Assembly: GCA_903952785.1 (NCBI GenBank)
Contig: CAJBHC010000046.1
Location: forward strand, 1 to 10,845
DNA from: an uncultured bacterium
GTDB lineage: Bacteria > Patescibacteriota > Minisyncoccia > Phycocordibacterales > CAIZLB01
Reading direction: 5' to 3'
DNA length: 10,845 bases
Shown piece by piece: positions 1 to 6,428 of the stretch (its first letter is position 1; each line of letters begins with the position of its first letter). The notes beneath the pieces were generated by a model. That model was not told the DNA's origin, ran no database searches, and was given only the letters and a program-made list of their open reading frames with translations. A program made the translations under genes and the position numbers.

Positions 1-15
1 TTGATTTTTGTTTGC

Positions 16-90
16 CATATATGGTTAGATTACTGGATAGTTACCCTTTGTCACCCCAATCCATCCAGAATGTCACCCCATATGGTTAAC
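16..90. repeat. Short duplicated motifs upstream of tRNA-Ser
   Basis: The ten-base word TGTCACCCCA occurs at 49-58 and again at 71-80, exactly 22 bases apart. A second word, CCATAT(AT)GGTTA, occurs at 15-27 and 78-88. A 22-base period is about two helical turns, which would place two bound proteins on the same DNA face, so an operator is possible. It could also be a remnant of an intergenic repeat. No coding sequence is visible in 1-138. The repetition is seen directly; its function is not known. Confidence 0.3.
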
Positions 91-101
91 TATACACTCT
101 A

Positions 102-129
102 TTGTTTTTTTCCTTATTTTTGCTAGTAT
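102..129 (+). promoter_or_regulatory. Promoter of the tRNA-Ser gene
   Basis: A TTGTTT box (102-107) lies 16 bases before TAGTAT (124-129). The latter is preceded by TG at 121-122, giving an extended -10 (TGC-TAGTAT). The predicted start point near 136 is just ahead of the mature tRNA 5' end at 139, so the primary transcript would have almost no leader. Confidence 0.5.
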
Positions 130-138
130 AACAATCAC

Positions 139-228
139 GGAGGAGTGGCAGAGTGGTCTAATGCACTTGTCTTGAAAACAAGAGTCTCTTTACGGGGACC
201 GTGAGTTCGAATCTCACCTCCTCCGCCA
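139..228 (+). tRNA. tRNA-Ser (anticodon TGA)
   Basis: A 90-base class II tRNA. The acceptor stem pairs GGAGGAG (139-145) with CTCCTCC (218-224), followed by discriminator G225 and an encoded CCA (226-228). The anticodon stem CTTGT/ACAAG (166-170/178-182) encloses a seven-base loop with anticodon TGA at 173-175, which reads UCN serine codons. The long variable arm forms its own stem (GTCTC 184-188 with GGGAC 195-199, one G-U pair), typical of tRNA-Ser. The T arm is GTGAG-TTCGAAT-CTCAC (201-217). The encoded CCA shows that this part of the window is bacterial, because eukaryotic nuclear tRNA genes lack it. Confidence 0.97.
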
Positions 229-244
229 AGAAAATAAAGTATCG

Positions 245-280
245 GAGTCGACCCGTTTACCTATGTAGGTGGTGCGACTC
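245..280 (+). other. Long imperfect hairpin after the tRNA
   Basis: GAGTCG (245-250) pairs with CGACTC (275-280). ACC (251-253) can pair with GGT (271-273) with one bulged G, and an inner ACCT/AGGT stem (259-262/267-270) closes a four-base loop. There is no following U-tract, so this is not a terminator by itself. It could be a 3'-trailer structure used in tRNA processing or an inverted-repeat recombination site. Confidence 0.45.
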
Positions 281-290
281 AAGTAAGTCA

Positions 291-320
291 AAACACACGA
301 TTAATTCGTGTGTTTTTGTT
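291..320 (+). terminator. Rho-independent terminator of the tRNA transcript
   Basis: A perfect inverted repeat, ACACACGA (293-300) with TCGTGTGT (306-313), surrounds a five-base loop and runs into a T-tract (313-317, then GTT). The AAA before and TTT after extend the stem. It closes the tRNA unit and insulates the gene that starts 13 bases downstream. Confidence 0.85.
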
Positions 321-325
321 ATCAT
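317..325 (+). promoter_or_regulatory. Possible extended -10 for the HEPN-like gene
   Basis: TGT-TATCAT (317-325) fits an extended -10 element. It lies in the tail of the terminator and would start transcription at about 332-333, on the ATG of the next gene. No good -35 box is seen at the expected distance (297-302), so the assignment is weak. Confidence 0.3.
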
Positions 326-332
326 GTAATTA

Positions 333-1073
333 ATGAAAAAAGAAGAGCTAGAAAAAATAAAAGATAAGCTGATCGACGTTTTGTCCCAAGAAAAAGGATA
401 TTTTGGTCGGGTTGATACTTGGGGACAAAGGCCAACAAAATATGAGCATATTGGCTATGAACTAGATTTGGATATTATGCCTACTATCGAATCATTATCT
501 GAGAAAGACAGAAAGTGTTTAGTTAAAATTATTAATTATTTTGAAATTCATGCAAACCCTCTTAGAAAAATGATTGAAGGAGATAGTAAACAAGGTCTAT
601 ATGATTTTTATTCTGAATGGGCGTGGTCTCATTTTATGACAGTGGTTATGTTTGGGATGTTAGAGGTTGCTGTAAAAAATACTCCATCTTGTATTGTGTG
701 GAGGAATCAACAAAAAGGACATATAGAAAAATATAAAAGTATAGAATTATTTTTAGAAACTAATTTATCTCAAAATATTAGAGATGATATTGCAAAAAGA
801 TACAAGACAGAAAATAATTTAAATCTAAATTCTTTTTCAGATGTAATTAAACATTTATGGAATGAAATTAGATCTGGATTTATTCATGAAGCAGGTGTTC
901 ATTATAAAGGTATGGAGTGGAGCACTTTCGGAGGTGGCATGGGGACCAAAGAAGATCCCATTAAACTTCAAACAGATGTACCTATGCAAGAACTTTTACA
1001 GATAACATGGCAATCTATTTTGAACTCTTTTGGTTATAGTGGTCTTTTAAAGTTACCCCGATATCAGAATTAA
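333..1073 (+). CDS. Hypothetical protein with HEPN-like R-x4-H motif
   Basis: A soluble 246-residue protein with no signal peptide or membrane segment. I do not recognise it as a named family. It appears mostly helical, with a charged N terminus, an aromatic helix near 90-115 (WAWSHF) and a late helix leading into IRSGFIHEAG. In the latter, R180 and H185 form the R-x4-6-H signature of HEPN domains, many of which are RNases in toxin-antitoxin, abortive infection and CRISPR-linked systems. A polar residue before the arginine (N177, E178) agrees with that pattern. The C-terminal 50 residues are Gly-rich, then helical. The start is the first ATG after the terminator and no ribosome binding site is visible. 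The gene is very AT-rich and converges on the recombinase with overlapping stops. Position beside a restriction-modification operon suggests a defence role. The HEPN call rests on one motif and the helical pattern and is tentative; no cognate antitoxin is apparent next to it. Confidence 0.75.
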   Translation: MKKEELEKIKDKLIDVLSQEKGYFGRVDTWGQRPTKYEHIGYELDLDIMPTIESLSEKDRKCLVKIINYFEIHANPLRKMIEGDSKQGLYDFYSEWAWSHFMTVVMFGMLEVAVKNTPSCIVWRNQQKGHIEKYKSIELFLETNLSQNIRDDIAKRYKTENNLNLNSFSDVIKHLWNEIRSGFIHEAGVHYKGMEWSTFGGGMGTKEDPIKLQTDVPMQELLQITWQSILNSFGYSGLLKLPRYQN

Positions 1074-2395
1074 TTATCAATTAGTTCTAATGTTTTATCT
1101 TTATACACAATCCTTGATCTAAGATTTGCCAACAACTCTCGTTTCTCTCCCACAGTCCCTTCTTTAAGAATATACTTCGCGTAGTTTCGTATATCAGTTT
1201 CCTTATTGTTCTTGAGCTTTTCAGTTGCTCCAAGTACTGATCTTTGGAATATGTTGAATCGTGCTATCTCATCTTCAAGTTTTTGTCTCATACCAAGCTC
1301 ATTGATATTTACCTTATCTAGAATATTCAAAAGTTCCTTAATCAAATCTTCTTCTCTTATGTATTGATTCTTGCAATTTCTATCCCTAGATCTTGCACAT
1401 GAGTAGTAGATGTATTTCGCATGAGTGCCATCCTTGAGCTGTTTCCATTTTTCTTCGGCAGATATTCCACTACCACAGTATCCACAGGTGAATAGTTTGG
1501 TGAATGCAAATTCCTTATTTTCTCTTTGTATATTATCTCTCTTGAGTTGAGCTTGAGCTTTCTCAAATAGTTCTTGTGTGATTAATGGCTCATGTTTTCC
1601 CGTATACCAGTTACCACTACCTTTGGGGTGTTCAAATACTCCATGATAGAACTGATTTTCTAATATTCGATATATTCCACTCAGTGTTAGTGGCTTATTA
1701 CCTCGTGTATAAAAATTAAGTTCATGTCTTAACCAATTGTATAGTTTTCTCCCTGAGTAATATTCATACGCAACTCTTTCAAACATCTTCTTAATCACAG
1801 GAGCCCTTTCTGGATCAACTAGTATCTGACACTTTTTATCCATATGTTTTTGATTGAGATATCCAAGTGGAGCAACTCCTGGCCACAAACCCATTTCAAC
1901 TCTTGTTCGAAGACCTCTCTTTACATTAATACCTCTATTGTCGTTTTCTAACTTTGCCTGACCTCCCATAATCATTAACATGAATTTATCATTTGGTGTA
2001 TTTGAAAAGGTCTGACTGAATGTCCTTATGTCTTGAAGTTTTCCCTGATCCATAAGATCGACAATTTTTCCAAGATCTCCTGCGTTACGAGAGATTCGAT
2101 CTGAAGCCCAAGTTATGATTCCGTTGTATTTACCAACCTTCAGTTCCTCGATAATCTCATTGAAGACTGGTCTTTGTCCTGTTTCCTTGGCTGAGTGGCT
2201 TTCTCGCTTCATCGCTACGATTTCCAGATTATCTCGCTCAGCGAGCTGTAACATCTCCTTAATCTGTGAATCTATCGAAAGAACCTGTCTTTCCTCTGAT
2301 TCTGTTGATTTACGTGCATAGAGACAATACCTCACTTTGGTCGCTAATTTACTCACTTGGGGCATCTCATAGCCTATTGGCGCTGTTGTTTTCAT
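1070..2395 (-). CDS. Serine recombinase (resolvase/invertase superfamily) with zinc ribbon
   Basis: A 441-residue site-specific recombinase that cuts and rejoins DNA through a 5'-phosphoserine link. The N-terminal catalytic domain carries YARKST, where R28 and S30 match the Arg and nucleophilic Ser of resolvases. Further on, SDRISRN supplies R100 and R103, the second catalytic arginine pair. Residues about 160-270 (GLRTRVEMGLWPGVAPLGY onward) are the recombinase domain of large serine recombinases. A zinc ribbon follows with C304, C307, C333 and C341, then a short helical tail. It is at the small end for large serine integrases, with a short coiled-coil part. It reads away from the RM operon and its stop overlaps that of the HEPN-like gene. 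The ATG at 2395 is chosen because it precedes the catalytic domain with a short leader; a GGAGGG lies too far upstream (about 20 bases) to be a good ribosome site. It is likely the integrase of the island, though an invertase role is possible. Confidence 0.93.
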   Translation of the reverse strand: MKTTAPIGYEMPQVSKLATKVRYCLYARKSTESEERQVLSIDSQIKEMLQLAERDNLEIVAMKRESHSAKETGQRPVFNEIIEELKVGKYNGIITWASDRISRNAGDLGKIVDLMDQGKLQDIRTFSQTFSNTPNDKFMLMIMGGQAKLENDNRGINVKRGLRTRVEMGLWPGVAPLGYLNQKHMDKKCQILVDPERAPVIKKMFERVAYEYYSGRKLYNWLRHELNFYTRGNKPLTLSGIYRILENQFYHGVFEHPKGSGNWYTGKHEPLITQELFEKAQAQLKRDNIQRENKEFAFTKLFTCGYCGSGISAEEKWKQLKDGTHAKYIYYSCARSRDRNCKNQYIREEDLIKELLNILDKVNINELGMRQKLEDEIARFNIFQRSVLGATEKLKNNKETDIRNYAKYILKEGTVGEKRELLANLRSRIVYKDKTLELIDN

Positions 2396-2407
2396 ATATA
2401 CATTGAT

Positions 2408-2438
2408 GACGCAGACCCTCCGAAGAGTCCAGGGCGTC
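2408..2438. other. Imperfect palindrome between recombinase and hsdS
   Basis: GACG (2408-2411) pairs with CGTC (2435-2438), and after a CAGA bulge CCCT (2416-2419) pairs with AGGG (2431-2434), leaving an 11-base loop. The stretch is more GC-rich than its surroundings and sits directly upstream of the recombinase gene, where serine integrases often have their attachment site. It could also be an operator for the two divergent genes. The symmetry is visible; the role is a guess. Confidence 0.3.
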
Positions 2439-2476
2439 CCATTTCCTATGTGTTGGTAACTTAATAGGGTAGAAAT

Positions 2477-2505
2477 TTGCTTTTATTTTGAAAGTGCAGT
2501 ATACT
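2477..2505 (+). promoter_or_regulatory. Promoter of the hsdS-hsdM-OLD-hsdS operon
   Basis: TTGCTT (2477-2482) and TATACT (2500-2505) are separated by 17 bases, a good sigma-70 type arrangement. The start point predicted seven bases after the -10 falls on the A of the ATG at 2512, so the mRNA would be leaderless. This also argues against the TTG at 2488 as start codon, since it lies inside the promoter spacer. Confidence 0.6.
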
Positions 2506-2511
2506 CTTTAC

Positions 2512-3099
2512 ATGCACAAGAAATTGAGCCAATTAGCAGACATAGTATCAGGATACACATTCCGTGGATCTATAGAAAATGACCCAAATGGGGACATTTT
2601 TGTGCTTCAAGCTAAAAATATCCAAGCAAACCAAGATATTGAGAATATTAGTGATTTTGTAACAATCTCCGATAAATCTCTAAGAAGCCCCTATTTCCTA
2701 GAGCATAACGATATTCTACTTGTTTCTAGGGGTTCAGGAATTGGATCATTTCGCTCATCTGTTTTTGCATCAGATAAACTAAAAGTCATGCCGTCATCTT
2801 CAGTTCATGTTATACGAATTCAAGATGTCACAGTACTTCCTAAATATGTCTCACTCTATCTCAATTCTCTCGACGGACAAAAAGCACTCTCTCAGATCGT
2901 TACAGGTGCTTCCTATATACAAAGCATTCTCGTAAAGAATTTAATAGATCTGGAAATCCCGATACCTCCGATACATACTCAAAAATCAATTATCGCACTC
3001 CATGAAAACATAGCCGATCAAGAACGAATATTAAAAAGAAAACAAGAGATTCAAAAAAATATTATCAACGCAAGCTTTACTAACTTAATCAACAAATAA
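2512..3099 (+). CDS. hsdS: Half-size type I specificity subunit (single TRD HsdS)
   Basis: A 195-residue protein with one target recognition domain (about 1-150) followed by one conserved helical region. That region contains the PIPPIHTQKSII segment typical of HsdS, then a long charged helix ending the protein (about 160-195). Ordinary HsdS has two TRDs and two such helices in about 400 residues, so this is half a subunit. Known half-size S proteins work as dimers that recognise a symmetric site. It could alternatively serve another MTase partner or be a decayed copy, but the frame is intact and it is directly followed by hsdM after one base. The start at ATG 2512 is preferred over TTG 2488 because of the promoter position. 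No Shine-Dalgarno is present, as expected for a leaderless message. Confidence 0.85.
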   Translation: MHKKLSQLADIVSGYTFRGSIENDPNGDIFVLQAKNIQANQDIENISDFVTISDKSLRSPYFLEHNDILLVSRGSGIGSFRSSVFASDKLKVMPSSSVHVIRIQDVTVLPKYVSLYLNSLDGQKALSQIVTGASYIQSILVKNLIDLEIPIPPIHTQKSIIALHENIADQERILKRKQEIQKNIINASFTNLINK

Positions 3100-3100
3100 C

Positions 3101-4612
3101 ATGACTAACAAAAAATACTCACAAGAAGACCTTAATAAAATCCTTTGGGATTCTGCAAACTCTTCACGTAGCCAACTCAACGCTGCAGATTATATGAACT
3201 ACGTGCTTCCAATGCTTTTCCTGAAATACCTCAGTGATAAATCAAAGAATACTCACGAAGAGTATAAAAAGAGATTTGCAGGTGATGAAAAACGTATTGA
3301 GGAGAAAATGAAACTTGATCGTTTCTATCTTCCTCCAAAGTCATCATTTGATTATATCTATTCAATTATTGAACAAGACAATCTTGGTGAAGAAATCAAC
3401 AAAGCACTTCATCGTATAGAAGACCACAATAAGGAAAAACTTGATGGAGTATTTTCTGTAGACTTCAATTCAGAATCAAATCTTGGAAAACTTGCAGAGC
3501 GAAATAAGATGCTTCGTAATCTCGTACAGGATTTCTCAAAGATTGACCTCACTGGTGTAAAAGATGATGTGATCGGTAACTCTTATATGTTCTTGATTGA
3601 ACGCTTCGGAGCAGATGCAGGTAAAAAAGCTGGAGAATTTTTTACCGTTCGTAATGTTGCTCATCTTGTAGCAAGGCTTGCTGAACCTAAAGTGGGTGCA
3701 CGTATTTGTGATCCTTGTTGTGGCTCAGGAGGTCTATTGCTTCTTGCGGGTGAAGAAGTTGAAAAGCAGGGTTCAAAAAACTATGCTTTATACGGACAAG
3801 AATCAACAGGTTCAACTTATCAACTTGCTCGTATGAATATGTTCCTACACGGAAAAGATTCAGCACGACTTGAGTGGGGTGATACATTAAACAACCCTCT
3901 CCTTGTAGAGAATGATCACCTAATGAAATTCGACACAATTGTGAGCAACCCTCCGTTTTCTCTTAAAAAATGGGGTGCTGAATATGCTGAAGCCGACAAA
4001 TATAAACGTTTCTGGCGTGGAGCCCCACCTAAAGATAAAGGTGACTTTGCTTTTATAACTCACATGGTTGAGACTGCAAAACCAAAGACAGGACGTATCT
4101 CTGTCATTGTTCCTCACGGTGTTCTGTTCCGAGGTGGTGCTGAAGGTAAGATCCGTGAACAACTTCTTAAAGAAAATATCGTTGAAGCAGTTATAGGACT
4201 TCCTGCTGGATTATTCCAAACAACAGGTATTCCTGTAGCTATTCTTATACTTGATCGCTCACGAGAAAAAGGTGGAGAGAATGAAAATAAAAAGGATGTA
4301 TTTTTTATCGAAGCATCAAAAGAGTTTAAAGCAAACAAAGCACAGAATATCCTCACTGATGAAAATATCGAGAAGATCATCAATACTTATAAAATCCGTA
4401 AGGATGTAGAAAAGTTAGCTCGCAAAGTCAGTCTTAAAGAAATTGAGGAAAATGATTTCAATCTCAACATCACTCGTTATGTCGATACCTTCACAGAAGA
4501 GGCACCAGTAGATATCAAAGCAAATTTGAAAGAACTTGCTGAGCTTGAGCCACAACTTGAGAAATTAGAAAAACAAATGGCCATATATTTAAAAGAGCTA
4601 GGAATAAAATAA
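3101..4612 (+). CDS. hsdM: Type I restriction-modification DNA methyltransferase subunit
   Basis: A 503-residue N6-adenine DNA methyltransferase of the HsdM family, close to the usual length. The N-terminal helical domain (about 5-150) includes the characteristic LNKILWDSANSSR and YVLPMLFLKYLSDK segments that contact S and DNA. The catalytic domain begins with AGEFFTVRNVA (177-187). The SAM-binding motif I is DPCCGSGGL (204-212) and the catalytic motif IV is SNPPF (282-286), the [DNS]PP[YF] signature of amino-MTases. A coiled tail (about 475-503) would pack against HsdS helices. It methylates adenine on both strands when joined to a specificity subunit, and without HsdR acts as a pure modification enzyme. 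It starts one base after the half-S stop and ends four bases before the OLD gene, so it is certainly in the same operon. Confidence 0.97.
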   Translation: MTNKKYSQEDLNKILWDSANSSRSQLNAADYMNYVLPMLFLKYLSDKSKNTHEEYKKRFAGDEKRIEEKMKLDRFYLPPKSSFDYIYSIIEQDNLGEEINKALHRIEDHNKEKLDGVFSVDFNSESNLGKLAERNKMLRNLVQDFSKIDLTGVKDDVIGNSYMFLIERFGADAGKKAGEFFTVRNVAHLVARLAEPKVGARICDPCCGSGGLLLLAGEEVEKQGSKNYALYGQESTGSTYQLARMNMFLHGKDSARLEWGDTLNNPLLVENDHLMKFDTIVSNPPFSLKKWGAEYAEADKYKRFWRGAPPKDKGDFAFITHMVETAKPKTGRISVIVPHGVLFRGGAEGKIREQLLKENIVEAVIGLPAGLFQTTGIPVAILILDRSREKGGENENKKDVFFIEASKEFKANKAQNILTDENIEKIINTYKIRKDVEKLARKVSLKEIEENDFNLNITRYVDTFTEEAPVDIKANLKELAELEPQLEKLEKQMAIYLKELGIK

Positions 4613-4616
4613 ATTT

Positions 4617-6428
4617 ATGAAAATCAATAAATTTAGAATTAAAAATTACAAATCAATAGTCGATTCTGGCGATTGTTATTTTAGTGACAAACTAACTATT
4701 CTTGCTGGAAAAAATGAATCAGGTAAGTCTTCTGTGTTAGAGGCGTTGGAGGATTTTCATCAAGACAAGACTATCAGAGAAGAAGCTAAGCCTATTGAGG
4801 GTGACGGTATCCCAGAGGTTTCTATATCATTCATTGTGCCGGACACAGATGTTAATGATGTTTTTGAAACAGTAGGATCAGATAAAAATGTTTCCAAAGA
4901 AGTTTTGATTACACTTACGAAAAAGTTTGGAGTTAAGACGTATTCTCTTGATGGTGATTCTCGTAAATTGTTAGATCTTTCTAATATTATCGATGTATCA
5001 AAAAAACAAATACAAGAATCTATAAAAAAAATTGATGTTTTTATAAAAACATCTGGAACAGATATCAGGTTTCCAAAGTTAGACAAGCAAAAACTTAGTG
5101 ATTACAAAGCTGAGGTTGTTGCGTTTAAAACTTCAAATCCATCACTTACAGATGTGGCTACTGAAGTTGAAAATATAGAAAAAGCCTCGGATGCTTTCTA
5201 CGCTCAAGAAAAACTTGTTGTCGATTTTACAGCAGAACTTGTAAAGTCACACCTGCCATATTTTATATTATTCTCTTCTTTTGATGATGAGTTTCCAAAG
5301 TCTATTCCTATTGCATCATTAGCTACAAATGAGTGGGCAATGGATCTTGAACATGTAAGTGATTTCTCTATTGCAAAAATAGCTTCAACAAACAAGCAAG
5401 AACAAACTCGACATGAGAATTCTGTAAATATTGATTTTACCGACAAGTTTAAAAAGTTTTGGACTCAAGATGAAATTAAATTACAAATTAAAGCCGACAC
5501 ACAAGATGTTAATTTTTGGATTATAGAAAAAGATATACCTTACTATCCATCTCAACGAAGTAAGGGGCAGCAATGGTATCTGTCATTCTACGTAAAAATT
5601 GTGGCTAAACTTCAGGAAGATAAGCCTAATATAATACTAGTTGATGAACCTGGTTTATATCTTCACGCAAAAGCACAAAAAGATCTTTTGCAGGTTTTGC
5701 TGGCACATACTAATGATAATCCAGTTGTATTTTCAACACACTCTCCATATTTAATTACGGAAGATAATTTGGAAAATATTAGACTCATTGAGAAAACCGA
5801 TGCTGGAACAAAGATCCTTGGTAAAATTCATGCACACCCAACATCAGATAGAGAGACGCTTACTCCAATACTTACCGCTATTGGTCTTGGTGTGAATGAT
5901 TCAATAACTAACCTTGATCAAAAAGATAATGTTGTAGTAGAAGGTCCAGAAGATGTTTTTTATCTACAAGCATTTAAAATTCTAGAGATGAAAGATTTGA
6001 AGACAAACTTTATTAATGGTGGAGGTGCTTCAAATATGGGAATTGTTGGAACTATTCTTGAAGGATGGGGTGCAAATGTTGCTTACCTCTATGACAATGA
6101 TCAAGGTAAAAAAGATGGTGTAAAAAACCTGAAAGCATGGAAAGTTTTGCCAGAAGTGATAAAGACTGTCTTGAAGAAAGATAATACAACTATTGCTGAT
6201 GTGTTTAGTGTTGCCGACTTTAAAAGCCTTGTACTTGAAGATCCTACTCTTACGTATACTTCCTCAAATTCAGAATATATAAAAGGAATAACACCAAGAC
6301 CTGACAAGGTTTTGCTTGCAAGGAGTTTTTTACAAAGATCTAAGGCGGGTCACATCACTTTAAGTGCTGATACAAAAAAGAACGTTACTGATTTATTTAA
6401 AGAAATTGAATTCAACCATGCAATCTAA
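4617..6428 (+). CDS. OLD-family ATP-dependent nuclease (ABC-type ATPase plus TOPRIM)
   Basis: A 603-residue protein. The N-terminal ABC/SMC-like ATPase has Walker A GKNESGKS (31-38), a signature-like SKGQQ (315-319), Walker B IILVDEP (339-345) with catalytic E344, and the H-loop STHSP (373-377). Residues about 90-300 form the insert between the ATPase halves. A C-terminal TOPRIM domain follows: VVVEGPEDVFYL holds E442 and D446, and YLYDNDQG holds D493 and D495, the metal-binding acidic residues of OLD and topoisomerase-primase nucleases. P2 Old and Gabija GajA are the best known relatives and defend against phage. Here the gene lies between hsdM and hsdS and overlaps the second hsdS by 11 bases, so it is translated with the type I subunits. 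This resembles the R-linked ORFs (Rlo) of Campylobacter type I loci. No UvrD-like GajB partner is present, so Gabija itself is not supported; a PARIS AriA or class 1/4 OLD relationship is undecided. Confidence 0.93.
   Translation: MKINKFRIKNYKSIVDSGDCYFSDKLTILAGKNESGKSSVLEALEDFHQDKTIREEAKPIEGDGIPEVSISFIVPDTDVNDVFETVGSDKNVSKEVLITLTKKFGVKTYSLDGDSRKLLDLSNIIDVSKKQIQESIKKIDVFIKTSGTDIRFPKLDKQKLSDYKAEVVAFKTSNPSLTDVATEVENIEKASDAFYAQEKLVVDFTAELVKSHLPYFILFSSFDDEFPKSIPIASLATNEWAMDLEHVSDFSIAKIASTNKQEQTRHENSVNIDFTDKFKKFWTQDEIKLQIKADTQDVNFWIIEKDIPYYPSQRSKGQQWYLSFYVKIVAKLQEDKPNIILVDEPGLYLHAKAQKDLLQVLLAHTNDNPVVFSTHSPYLITEDNLENIRLIEKTDAGTKILGKIHAHPTSDRETLTPILTAIGLGVNDSITNLDQKDNVVVEGPEDVFYLQAFKILEMKDLKTNFINGGGASNMGIVGTILEGWGANVAYLYDNDQGKKDGVKNLKAWKVLPEVIKTVLKKDNTTIADVFSVADFKSLVLEDPTLTYTSSNSEYIKGITPRPDKVLLARSFLQRSKAGHITLSADTKKNVTDLFKEIEFNHAI

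Noticed and set aside
2115..2321. Plus-strand frame opposite the recombinase
   Set aside because: It is the antisense of the catalytic domain, with Ser/Leu-rich shadow composition and no independent signals.
3687..4383. Three minus-strand frames opposite hsdM
   Set aside because: They lie fully within a conserved methyltransferase gene and have shadow-like Phe/Ser-rich composition.
4617..6428. Gabija system (GajA)
   Set aside because: The OLD protein fits GajA broadly, but the next gene is hsdS, not a UvrD-like helicase GajB.
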